Of a DNA stretch of 5,327 nucleotides, positions 1 to 5,327 are shown piece by piece (within the stretch, counting starts at the first letter, position 1; the number at the start of each line of letters is the position of its first letter). The stretch covers positions 1 to 5,327 of the forward strand of contig JBGSOW010000006.1 in NCBI GenBank assembly GCA_041738875.1, in the 5' to 3' direction. The DNA comes from JBGSOW01 sp041738875. Its GTDB lineage: Bacteria; Patescibacteriota; Dojkabacteria; CALFHW01. The position numbers were made by a program, and so were the translations under genes. The notes beneath the pieces are model-generated. The model did not search any database. It had not been told where the DNA came from and saw only the letters and a list, made by a program, of their open reading frames with translations.

Positions 1-588
1 GGCATAAGTACAATAACTTTCAAAGTTTCAGGGCTTTTCGCATATGGGTATTTAAAAGTCGAGCACGGCACACATAGATTAGTTAGGATTTCGCCCTTTA
101 ATGCACAAAGTTTGAGGCAAACTTCGTTTGCCGGCGTCGAGGTAAGTCCAGTTGTAGAAACAACAGACGTAATAATCAAACCAGAGGACATAGAATTCAG
201 TGCCGTCAGATCAGGAGGCGCAGGCGGGCAAAACGTGAACAAAGTCGCAACATCAGTAAGAATTCGTCACATCCCTACAGATATACAAGTAAGTTCGTCC
301 TCAGCAAGATCGCAGTTACAAAACCGTGAACTTGCAATGGATCTATTGCGAAGTAAATTAGTCCTTATGGAAGACGAGAAGACGAATGCAGAGATTAATT
401 CAGAGAAAGGTGAAGGCTTCAATGCCTCATGGGGAAACCAGATTAGGAATTATGTTCTACATCCATATAAACTGGTCAAAGACACTCGCACAAAATATGA
501 AACTACTGATGTTGATGCTGTACTAGATGGTAATCTAAGCGAGTTTATAAATGCTGGGATTGTATATCTAGCATCAAAGAATTCCTAA
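1..588 (+). CDS. prfB: Peptide chain release factor 2 (RF2), C-terminal part, 5' end outside window
   Basis: This frame is open from the first base of the window and ends at TAA 586-588, giving 195 residues, about the C-terminal half of a normal RF2 (about 365 residues). A TTG at 112 lies inside the conserved core and is not the real start. RF2 recognises UAA and UGA stop codons in the ribosomal A site and triggers peptidyl-tRNA hydrolysis. The SPF tripeptide that distinguishes RF2 from RF1 (which has PxT) is encoded at 91-99, after a typical EHGTHRLVR stretch. The catalytic GGQ loop is at 223-231 within SGGAGGQNVNKV. The C-terminal GNQIRNYVLHPYKLVKDTRT segment is also typical of class I release factors. 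The usual RF2 frameshift site would lie upstream and cannot be assessed. prfB next to ftsE is a recurrent arrangement in several phyla. Identification is firm. Confidence 0.97.
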   Translation, partial: GISTITFKVSGLFAYGYLKVEHGTHRLVRISPFNAQSLRQTSFAGVEVSPVVETTDVIIKPEDIEFSAVRSGGAGGQNVNKVATSVRIRHIPTDIQVSSSSARSQLQNRELAMDLLRSKLVLMEDEKTNAEINSEKGEGFNASWGNQIRNYVLHPYKLVKDTRTKYETTDVDAVLDGNLSEFINAGIVYLASKNS

Positions 589-641
589 TCAAACGAAATT
601 TTTCCAGTCCTTGTGATTTTTTGCTAACATAACTTACTGCC
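589..641 (+). promoter_or_regulatory. Possible ftsE promoter with very short leader
   Basis: This 53-base AT-rich gap between prfB and ftsE has no Shine-Dalgarno-like purine run before the ftsE ATG. A TAACAT at 625-630 resembles a -10 box, with a weak TTTCCA at 601-606 at an 18-base spacing. If it is used, transcription would begin only a few bases before the ATG, so the message would be nearly leaderless. The boxes are weak, and read-through from prfB is equally possible. No terminator hairpin is seen after prfB. Confidence 0.25.
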
Positions 642-1841
642 ATGATTCAATTCTTGAATGTAAGCAAAGTCTATAAAACTAATTCCGAGTCAATTGTGGC
701 ACTCGAGGATGTTTCTTTTGAGATTAGCGAAGGCGAATTCGTATTTCTGGTTGGACCATCTGGCTCTGGAAAAACATCAATTCTGCGTCAAATTATCAGA
801 GAAGAAATGCCTTCTGCAGGTAAAATTTATTTCAAAGACAGCGACGTTACATCATTAAATAGACGCGGCATTTATATGCTGAGGCGCCAAATCGGCATAA
901 TTTTCCAAGATTACAAACTTATAGAAAATAAAAATGCATACGAGAACGTAGCGTTTGCGATGGAGGCAGCTGGTCAATCCAAAAAGGAAATTACTGAAAC
1001 CGTCCCATATGTTCTAGATATCGTAAACCTTGCTGACAGAAAAAACGCGTTCCCTCGCGAATTGTCTGGTGGGGAAAAACAACGTGTGGCAATCGCACGA
1101 GCGATTGCCAACAATCCAGCGCTACTAATCGCAGACGAACCAACAGGAAACCTTGATCCTGAGAGTGCTTGGGATATCGTGCAAATTCTAAGCAAAGTAA
1201 ATGGCTGGGGAACCACAGTGATAATGTCAACTCACGGTACCGAAATCGTAAATTCATTGCAAAAAAGAGTACTTCGCCTTGAAAACGGCAAACTTGTCCG
1301 AGATGACAAAAAAGGCAGTTACGAAGAACTAGACGAGTATTCACTTAAAGTAATTGCGCAAATGGAAGGTGAAGACGATTCAACCCCTGAAAATCTTTTA
1401 ACAGAGAAAAAGAAGCCAAAACTTACGAAATTAAAGAAAAAAGAAGCTAAAAAAGATCAGGAAAACACGGATAGTTTGGAAAGCGAAGATGAAGAAAACG
1501 TAGAAATTGACGATTTAGAAAATGTAAAAGACGACAATACAGAGGATGTTGAAGATGGTGTTGACGCTATAGATAATGACAAGGTTACAGATACTGAGGT
1601 TAGTAAAAAAGGTGAAAATAAGAAACTAAAAAAGCTAAAGTCAAAAATAATTGAAGCAGATAATAGCAGCCTAACGACATTAAAATTATCAGACAAACTT
1701 ATAAAAAAGCTTGAAGAATCAGGTTACAATGATATAGAAGATATCTTAACAGCAGGTGTTGCAAAAGTCACAGAGAAACTGACAAAAATGGAAACTAAAC
1801 AGCTTGCAAGAGCGATTAAAAAGTTTTTAACTTCAGAATAA
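642..1841 (+). CDS. ftsE: Cell division ATP-binding protein FtsE with long C-terminal extension
   Basis: The protein has 399 residues, against about 220-230 for ordinary FtsE. Residues 1-220 are a complete ABC ATPase: Walker A GPSGSGKT 38-45, Q-loop Q89 in an FtsE-like IIFQDYKLI, signature LSGGE 141-145, Walker B LLIADE 161-166 with catalytic E166, D-loop NLD 170-172 and H-loop H198. FtsE is the cytoplasmic ATPase that drives FtsX and so controls septal wall hydrolases. Residues from about 225 to 399 are extra: a basic segment (256-271), a strongly acidic segment (280-319), a second basic segment (322-335) and a compact C-terminal helical domain (342-399). The start is the ATG at 642 because the strand-1 residues IQFLNVSKVY follow at once; no clear ribosome binding site precedes it. 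ftsX follows after 8 bases, so the two are co-transcribed. Family assignment to FtsE rather than another ABC ATPase rests on the ftsX and hydrolase neighbours and the Q-loop sequence. Confidence 0.96.
   Translation: MIQFLNVSKVYKTNSESIVALEDVSFEISEGEFVFLVGPSGSGKTSILRQIIREEMPSAGKIYFKDSDVTSLNRRGIYMLRRQIGIIFQDYKLIENKNAYENVAFAMEAAGQSKKEITETVPYVLDIVNLADRKNAFPRELSGGEKQRVAIARAIANNPALLIADEPTGNLDPESAWDIVQILSKVNGWGTTVIMSTHGTEIVNSLQKRVLRLENGKLVRDDKKGSYEELDEYSLKVIAQMEGEDDSTPENLLTEKKKPKLTKLKKKEAKKDQENTDSLESEDEENVEIDDLENVKDDNTEDVEDGVDAIDNDKVTDTEVSKKGENKKLKKLKSKIIEADNSSLTTLKLSDKLIKKLEESGYNDIEDILTAGVAKVTEKLTKMETKQLARAIKKFLTSE
1314..1841 (+). other. FtsE extension: basic-acidic-basic linker plus HhH/RpoA-CTD-like domain
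   Basis: This covers FtsE residues 225-399. The linker holds lysine-rich KLTKLKKKEAKK (260-271), then an Asp/Glu-rich run (280-319), then a second lysine-rich KLKKLKSK (328-335), so two similar KLxKLK modules flank the acidic part. Residues 344-396 follow the pattern LxxLxLSxKLxxxLExxGYxxIEDIL...LxxMxxKQLxxAIKKFL. This resembles the helix-hairpin-helix folds of the RNA polymerase alpha CTD and NusA-type repeats, but the usual glycine of the second hairpin is missing. The frame is continuous with the ATPase and no internal stop separates them, so it is a true extension. The function is unknown; protein or nucleic-acid contact is conceivable but unproven. Confidence 0.7.
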
Positions 1842-1849
1842 ATTAGACT

Positions 1850-2758
1850 ATGGGAACAGCAATATCTACAACCCTAAAACAAATTAAGCGCAGTGGATGG
1901 CTTGGTTGGGCATCTGTAGCAATTATGACACTGGCGTTTTTGGTAACTACAATCTTTGGTGGGATTTTCTACGTTTCGAGTCTATTTCTCCAGAGTTTGG
2001 AGCAAAAGCCTCAAATTTACGCATTTTTTGAGGTAGGAACTCCAGAGGATGATATCAAAAGATTTAGTAAAGCCTGGGAAGAAATACCAGGAGTCGCATT
2101 TATAGAATACACTAGCGAAGAGGAAGCGAAAGCAGAATTCTATGACGCGCAAAAAGACGTTAATGAGTTAGCAGCACAGGCAGTTGCGGGCAGGAGCCTG
2201 CCCGCAAGTCTAGAAGTGCGCTTGCAAAGCTTGGATTTCGCTAACTCTGTCGGGGAAAGGTTGATAAATATAAAAAATGAAAACCCTGAAATTAAAACAG
2301 TTATTTTCAGCCGCGAAATTATCGACAATATTAGACAAGTATTTTCGATACTTAGAATCGGTGGTGGTGCAATTATGGCGCTTTTATTAATTGTAATTAT
2401 TCTTTTTACTCTTCTAACTGTTGAATTCCGCATGCACAGTAGAGCAGAAGAGATTGAGATTATGCAACTTGTTGGTGGAAGTCTCGCTCATATCAGGCTT
2501 CCGTTCATACTCGAAGGTGCATTCTATGGACTCCTGGGTTCAACTATTTCTAATGTGATCTTGGGAGCGATCGGATTTTTCGTATATACACAATTGCAAT
2601 CCAATCAGCTCGATTACATAAAAGGTCTACTCGGTGGTCTTACTTGGCCACAAATTGGACCAATTGAGCTTATTGTCTTGTTTGTAGCAATTATAATTAT
2701 TGGTGGGATTTTAGGAGGATTAAACAGCTTTATCGCAATTCGCAGGTATATCAAATAG
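1850..2758 (+). CDS. ftsX: Cell division protein FtsX (permease-like membrane subunit)
   Basis: The protein has 302 residues, the usual FtsX length. A first membrane helix (about 20-47) is followed by an extracytoplasmic domain (about 48-165) and then three helices at roughly 172-191, 224-247 and 273-292. The cytoplasmic stretch after helix 2 reads RAEEIEIMQLVGGS (198-211), followed by IRLPFILEG and a GLLGS turn. This is the family hallmark that contacts FtsE. The extracytoplasmic domain contains SLPASLEV, matching the conserved LPASL of FtsX. FtsX transmits the FtsE ATPase cycle across the membrane to a coiled-coil hydrolase or activator; the coiled-coil M23 gene immediately downstream is the natural candidate. 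The ATG at 1850 lies 8 bases after the ftsE stop, with only a weak purine run (TTAGA) before it, which suggests translational coupling. The stop is TAG 2756-2758. A GC-rich hairpin lies within the gene. Confidence 0.96.
   Translation: MGTAISTTLKQIKRSGWLGWASVAIMTLAFLVTTIFGGIFYVSSLFLQSLEQKPQIYAFFEVGTPEDDIKRFSKAWEEIPGVAFIEYTSEEEAKAEFYDAQKDVNELAAQAVAGRSLPASLEVRLQSLDFANSVGERLINIKNENPEIKTVIFSREIIDNIRQVFSILRIGGGAIMALLLIVIILFTLLTVEFRMHSRAEEIEIMQLVGGSLAHIRLPFILEGAFYGLLGSTISNVILGAIGFFVYTQLQSNQLDYIKGLLGGLTWPQIGPIELIVLFVAIIIIGGILGGLNSFIAIRRYIK
2184..2207. repeat. GC-rich perfect inverted repeat inside ftsX
   Basis: TTGCGGGCAG (2184-2193) and its exact reverse complement CTGCCCGCAA (2198-2207) enclose a GAGC loop, forming a 10-bp stem with a tetraloop. 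The core from 2186 to 2205 is 16 of 20 G or C in otherwise AT-rich DNA. It stays in frame and encodes AGRSLPA in the extracytoplasmic domain of FtsX, within a segment that is conserved in the family, so it has not broken the gene. There is no T-tract after it, so it is not a typical terminator. It could be a REP-like dispersed element, a coding coincidence or an mRNA structure. Confidence 0.75.
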
Positions 2759-2844
2759 CGTATTTATTATGCTAGGATATATTCAGAGTAACATTTATTA
2801 GTTATAAACTGCCATTTTGAAGATAGATAAAGAATAGGTAAAGT
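2759..2844 (+). promoter_or_regulatory. Spacer with possible promoter for the M23 hydrolase gene
   Basis: This 86-base AT-rich gap lies between ftsX and the hydrolase gene. TATAAA at 2803-2808 is a fair -10 candidate, but no convincing -35 lies at the right distance. An AGG at 2836-2838 sits 6 bases before the ATG at 2845 and is the best Shine-Dalgarno-like site in the window. An in-frame TAA at 2839-2841 rules out an earlier start for the hydrolase. The gap is long enough for an independent promoter, but read-through from ftsX is also possible. Confidence 0.3.
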
Positions 2845-4215
2845 ATGAAAAACTCTAATGAAATCAATTACATATTAAGAGGCAGTATCCTAAGTTTAAC
2901 TTTCCTTTTAATTTCAACCTCAATCTTTGGCTCCGCAAGTCAGATCATTGCGGTTGAAAATAACTTTGAATCCGTCTCAAACACAAGTAACGCAAGCTCA
3001 CTAGAAAGTGGCCCAATAAAAGACTTCAGAGGAGCTACAATTTCAGATCTTGACGCATTGCAAAAAGAAATTGCACAGGTAAAAAAACAACAACAAGACA
3101 TCCAGCAGACCATCGACTCAGCAAAACAGCAACAAAATGAATACTCAGGGCAAATCGCTTTGGTTGCAGCTGAACGAAACCTTATTCAGAAACAAATTGA
3201 GGAAAAAGAATTAGTTATCAGAGAATTGAATTTGCAGATAGAAATTTTAAATAACACAATCAATGATACCGAAAAAGTAATTGCAAAAACTGAAACTGAA
3301 TTAATAGACCTCGACGTGAAAGCAACTGCACAACTTTCTGAAATGTATTTGGATCAAAAAACTTTCAATAGCAATTTAAACCTTATTTTCGCGAGTGGGG
3401 ACGTAGATTTCGTCAAAAAAGGTCTTTACCAGCAAACAATCCAGGAAGATACGAATAATTCATTGAGGTTGCTGCGAGATAAAGAAATACGCTTAAATTC
3501 AGATAAAGAAAAACTACTTACAGACCGTGTAAGTGTAGATCAGGATAGATTGAAACTTGAGGAAGAAAGAAGTGGTTTAGATGGCAAAAGAGCAGAGCTT
3601 CAAAGGAAAATTGGGCAAATTAATTCTCTACTTGCTGAAACCCAAAAATCTATCTCCGCAAACGAATCTGTTTATCAGAGCTTAGATCAAAAAGAAAAAG
3701 ACCTACAAACCAAATTAGAAGCAATTCAAAGAAGTATTTCAGATTCTGCAGGTGGTATCGCTACTGGTGAATATGTGATTGCAGGTCAGATTGTCGGCTA
3801 TGAAGGAAATACTGGAGTCTCAACTGGACCGCATTTGCATTTTGTCGTACGTGTAAATGGTGGATATGTGAATCCGTGCAACCACCTGCCTGCTAAAACA
3901 CTTATGGGCGGAACCTATTGTGGTACGTCGCAACCTACTCTCACAAACTGGCCAATGTCTCAAAACGCTTGGTTCACTAGTGGGTTCCGCCCACCATCCA
4001 GACCATCTCACAACGCAATCGATCTTTCTAGAGGTGGAGGAACTGCAATTCTTGCAACCCATAACGGCTGGATACGTAGAGGACTAAATGATAATGCTTG
4101 CTCATGGTATGTTGGTGCTTTCCCTTGTAACGGGCAGGGCGCAAATGGTGTGATTATCTGCGAAGAAAAAGACTGCAAAACCGGCATTCAAACTGAATAC
4201 TGGCATCTACAATAA
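2845..4215 (+). CDS. Secreted coiled-coil M23 metallopeptidase, likely FtsEX partner, with permuted catalytic domain
   Basis: The protein has 456 residues. An N-terminal signal peptide (K2 and R12, hydrophobic 13-29, likely cleavage about 33-37) sends it across the membrane. Residues about 67-297 form a long coiled coil interrupted by LNLIFASGDVDF (178-189), which resembles the hinge element of EnvC/CwlO/PcsB-type coiled coils that dock onto FtsX. Residues about 304-456 are an M23 (LytM) zinc endopeptidase that would cut peptidoglycan cross-bridges. The motifs occur in reversed block order: GNTGVSTGPHLHF with H330 and H332 first, then TSGF (378-381), H389xxxD393, and finally YWHLQ with H454 near the end. 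All residues expected for zinc binding and catalysis are present, so unlike E. coli EnvC it looks catalytically competent. Six cysteines (345, 359, 419, 428, 439, 444) lie only in the catalytic part. The position after ftsEX suggests septal cell-wall cleavage under FtsEX control. The M23 family is certain; the FtsEX partnership is inferred. Confidence 0.93.
   Translation: MKNSNEINYILRGSILSLTFLLISTSIFGSASQIIAVENNFESVSNTSNASSLESGPIKDFRGATISDLDALQKEIAQVKKQQQDIQQTIDSAKQQQNEYSGQIALVAAERNLIQKQIEEKELVIRELNLQIEILNNTINDTEKVIAKTETELIDLDVKATAQLSEMYLDQKTFNSNLNLIFASGDVDFVKKGLYQQTIQEDTNNSLRLLRDKEIRLNSDKEKLLTDRVSVDQDRLKLEEERSGLDGKRAELQRKIGQINSLLAETQKSISANESVYQSLDQKEKDLQTKLEAIQRSISDSAGGIATGEYVIAGQIVGYEGNTGVSTGPHLHFVVRVNGGYVNPCNHLPAKTLMGGTYCGTSQPTLTNWPMSQNAWFTSGFRPPSRPSHNAIDLSRGGGTAILATHNGWIRRGLNDNACSWYVGAFPCNGQGANGVIICEEKDCKTGIQTEYWHLQ
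3754..4212 (+). other. Circularly permuted M23/LytM catalytic domain
   Basis: This covers residues 304-456 of the hydrolase. In ordinary M23 domains the order is TSGFG, HxxxD, central strands, YxHL, GQxIGxxGxTGxSTGPHLHF, VNP. Here GEYVIAGQIVGYEGNTG...HLHF...VNP (308-344) comes first, then a cysteine-flanked linker (345-368), then WPM...TSGF, HNAID (389-393), GTAILATHNGWI and a final YWHL (452-455). The C-terminal end of the protein would join exactly to the segment at about 304 in the ordinary fold, so nothing essential is missing. The zinc ligands would be H389, D393 and H332, with H330 and H454 as the catalytic histidines. Confidence 0.85.
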
Positions 4216-4325
4216 CCACTAAGTTCAAAAACTCCGTTTGTGAAAATTTTCTAGAGTCGATTTAATATTTTCTTAAGAAATAGTGAGTATATTTCTTTTA
4301 GAATTACATTACTTATTTAGAATCA
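4216..4325 (+). promoter_or_regulatory. Spacer with possible promoter for the lamin-tail gene
   Basis: This 110-base AT-rich gap lies between the hydrolase and the next gene. TTGTGA at 4238-4243 and TTAATA or TAATAT at 4262-4268, spaced 18-19 bases, could form a promoter. A 12-base perfect palindrome, TTTCTTAAGAAA, occupies 4269-4280 just downstream, where an operator could sit, though its AT-rich sequence may be chance. No Shine-Dalgarno site precedes the ATG at 4326. No convincing terminator follows the hydrolase gene. Confidence 0.3.
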
Positions 4326-5327
4326 ATGTCTAGTTACTCTTTATTAAGCATATTCTTCGTGTTCATAGCACTAGCAACTTTTTGCGTTATAGATTCTGCT
4401 AGGGCGGAAACCATTCCTGCTCAACAAGACCTAACTACCCTTAAAATAACAGCTATTTTACCTAACCCAGCAGGAGTAGACACTGAATTCGAGTGGATTG
4501 AAATCTACAACAACGCGAATCAAGAAATCAATACAAATAACTATACAATTCAATTAGAAGGTAATAAAAAACAGCTCGAGGAATACATCATGCAGCCCAA
4601 ATCATACTTGTATCTATCAAGAAACTTGACGGCTTTCGAAAGCAGGTGGGGCGCAGATAATACAAAAATAAAACTAGATATTAATTTGCCAAATAGGGCA
4701 GCAGCAGTTGAACTTTTAGACCATGAAAGCAATATAGTTCACGCGCTTTTATACAACAACTTCAAAGACGATGAGATTACAGTTGCTTGCAGCAACCCAA
4801 TTGTAGTACTGATGAAAAATTTTGATTTTAACCAAAGTGTAGGTGACTGCCAAAGTGGAGTTTATACTAGTGACACTGATGATAATCAAGACGCAGAAAG
4901 CAATCCTAAACCTTCAGTAGAGAACAGTGAGAATGCAGGTAACACAAATCCACCAATCACAAATGCGAATGCGTCTGATGATCCTGCAAAAACCCAGTTG
5001 CAAAAATATACTCTAGCTGCCTCACGCACAAGTACTGAGCTAAATAAATGGTTTAATACATATAAAGATAGTCCCTACCAACTGACAAATGCAATCAACA
5101 AAAAGGAAAGCATAAACACAATAGTATTACCAGAAATTGCATATGACCCGGTATCCGCTTTCGAAAAACTTGGAGAAAGTCCAAAGATAATTCTAAAACC
5201 AGTTTCGACCCTGCTTTATACGCTAGCTATTTCAATTTGTATTATTGGGATTCTGCAACAGGCGCAACTAATTCTGCCAGCTCATCTAAAGAAATGGCTT
5301 GTGAAAGTGAGAAATTACCTATACTCA
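4326..5327 (+). CDS. Lamin-tail-domain surface protein with C-terminal membrane helix, 3' end outside window
   Basis: This frame starts at ATG 4326 and stays open for 334 codons to the last base. An in-frame TAG at 4299-4301 and no other usual start codon make 4326 the likely start. Residues 6-22 are hydrophobic and SARA (24-27) gives an AxA-type signal peptidase I site, so the protein is exported. Residues about 39-146 match a lamin-tail domain (LTD): LKITAILPNPAGVDTEFEWIEI, then a Tyr-rich strand KSYLYLS, and LPNRAAAVELLDHES near its end. Two cysteines (155 and 175) may pair. A Ser/Asn/Asp/Pro-rich stretch (about 180-225) looks like a flexible stalk. A hydrophobic helix at about 293-310, perhaps reaching 317, followed by a basic segment (KKWLVKVR), indicates anchoring with a cytoplasmic tail. 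Bacterial LTD domains occur in surface proteins and secreted nucleases, but no nuclease motif is visible here. The function is unknown. Confidence 0.85.
   Translation, partial: MSSYSLLSIFFVFIALATFCVIDSARAETIPAQQDLTTLKITAILPNPAGVDTEFEWIEIYNNANQEINTNNYTIQLEGNKKQLEEYIMQPKSYLYLSRNLTAFESRWGADNTKIKLDINLPNRAAAVELLDHESNIVHALLYNNFKDDEITVACSNPIVVLMKNFDFNQSVGDCQSGVYTSDTDDNQDAESNPKPSVENSENAGNTNPPITNANASDDPAKTQLQKYTLAASRTSTELNKWFNTYKDSPYQLTNAINKKESINTIVLPEIAYDPVSAFEKLGESPKIILKPVSTLLYTLAISICIIGILQQAQLILPAHLKKWLVKVRNYLYS

Noticed and set aside
112..588. Separate 158-codon gene starting at TTG 112
   Set aside because: The same frame is open to base 1 and the RF2 core, including the SPF motif, lies upstream of this TTG, so it is internal to a truncated prfB.
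974..1696. Antisense open frames opposite ftsE
   Set aside because: They are opposite strongly conserved ABC ATPase motifs or the biased lysine/aspartate tail, have low-complexity Ser/Phe-rich products and show no recognisable domain.
2140..2433. Antisense frame opposite ftsX
   Set aside because: It overlaps a conserved FtsX coding region and has no domain or start signal of its own.
2758..2772. Possible terminator hairpin just after ftsX (GCGTA...TATGC)
   Set aside because: The stem is only five pairs including one G-T wobble and is not followed by a T-tract.
3820..4062. Antisense frame opposite the M23 domain
   Set aside because: It is a shadow of the zinc-peptidase motifs on the + strand; the product is unrecognisable.
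3754..4215. Permutation as an assembly or frameshift artefact, or two broken M23 domains
   Set aside because: The frame is continuous from signal peptide to stop, each motif occurs exactly once, and the two halves together make one complete set of active-site residues with the cut at one consistent point; an artefact would rarely yield this.
4550..4732. Antisense 60-codon frame within the last gene
   Set aside because: The + strand frame here is a clear lamin-tail domain between a signal peptide and a membrane helix, so the antisense frame is a shadow.
1..5327. UGA recoded as glycine or tryptophan (code 25 or 4)
   Set aside because: No in-frame TGA is found in any gene, tryptophan is encoded by TGG, and RF2 with its SPF motif is present.

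Overview
The window is an AT-rich, tightly packed stretch read entirely on the + strand. It holds the 3' part of prfB (release factor 2), then ftsE, ftsX, a secreted coiled-coil/M23 peptidoglycan hydrolase, and a lamin-tail-domain surface protein that runs off the right edge. Intergenic gaps are 53, 8, 86 and 110 bases. I see no tRNA, rRNA, CRISPR array, transposon or strong intrinsic terminator.

The prfB-ftsE-ftsX-hydrolase order, weak or absent Shine-Dalgarno sites, AT-rich codons, a long charged tail on FtsE and a lamin-tail surface protein suggest a Patescibacteria/CPR bacterium, possibly Saccharibacteria. This is an inference from style and synteny, not a proven placement. No reading frame contains an in-frame TGA, stops are TAA or TAG, and RF2 is present. 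This argues against the UGA-to-glycine code of Gracilibacteria/Absconditabacteria.

FtsE (cytoplasmic ATPase) and FtsX (four-helix membrane protein) form the ABC-like complex that, in well-studied bacteria, activates a coiled-coil-tethered cell-wall hydrolase at the septum. The next gene is just such a hydrolase: signal peptide, about 230 residues of coiled coil, then an M23 (LytM) domain. It is therefore the probable partner of FtsEX.

The standout observation is that the M23 domain appears circularly permuted. The half with the HxH motif (normally the end of the domain) comes first, directly after the coiled coil. The half with the HxxxD zinc motif and the YxHL motif (normally the start) comes last, and the protein stops two residues after the last active-site histidine. 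All expected active-site residues are present. FtsE is also unusual: it carries about 175 extra residues, a basic-acidic-basic linker ending in a small helix-hairpin-helix/RpoA-CTD-like domain. A GC-rich perfect hairpin lies inside ftsX, and the last gene, open at the window end, encodes a signal peptide, a lamin-tail domain, a low-complexity stalk and a C-terminal membrane helix.
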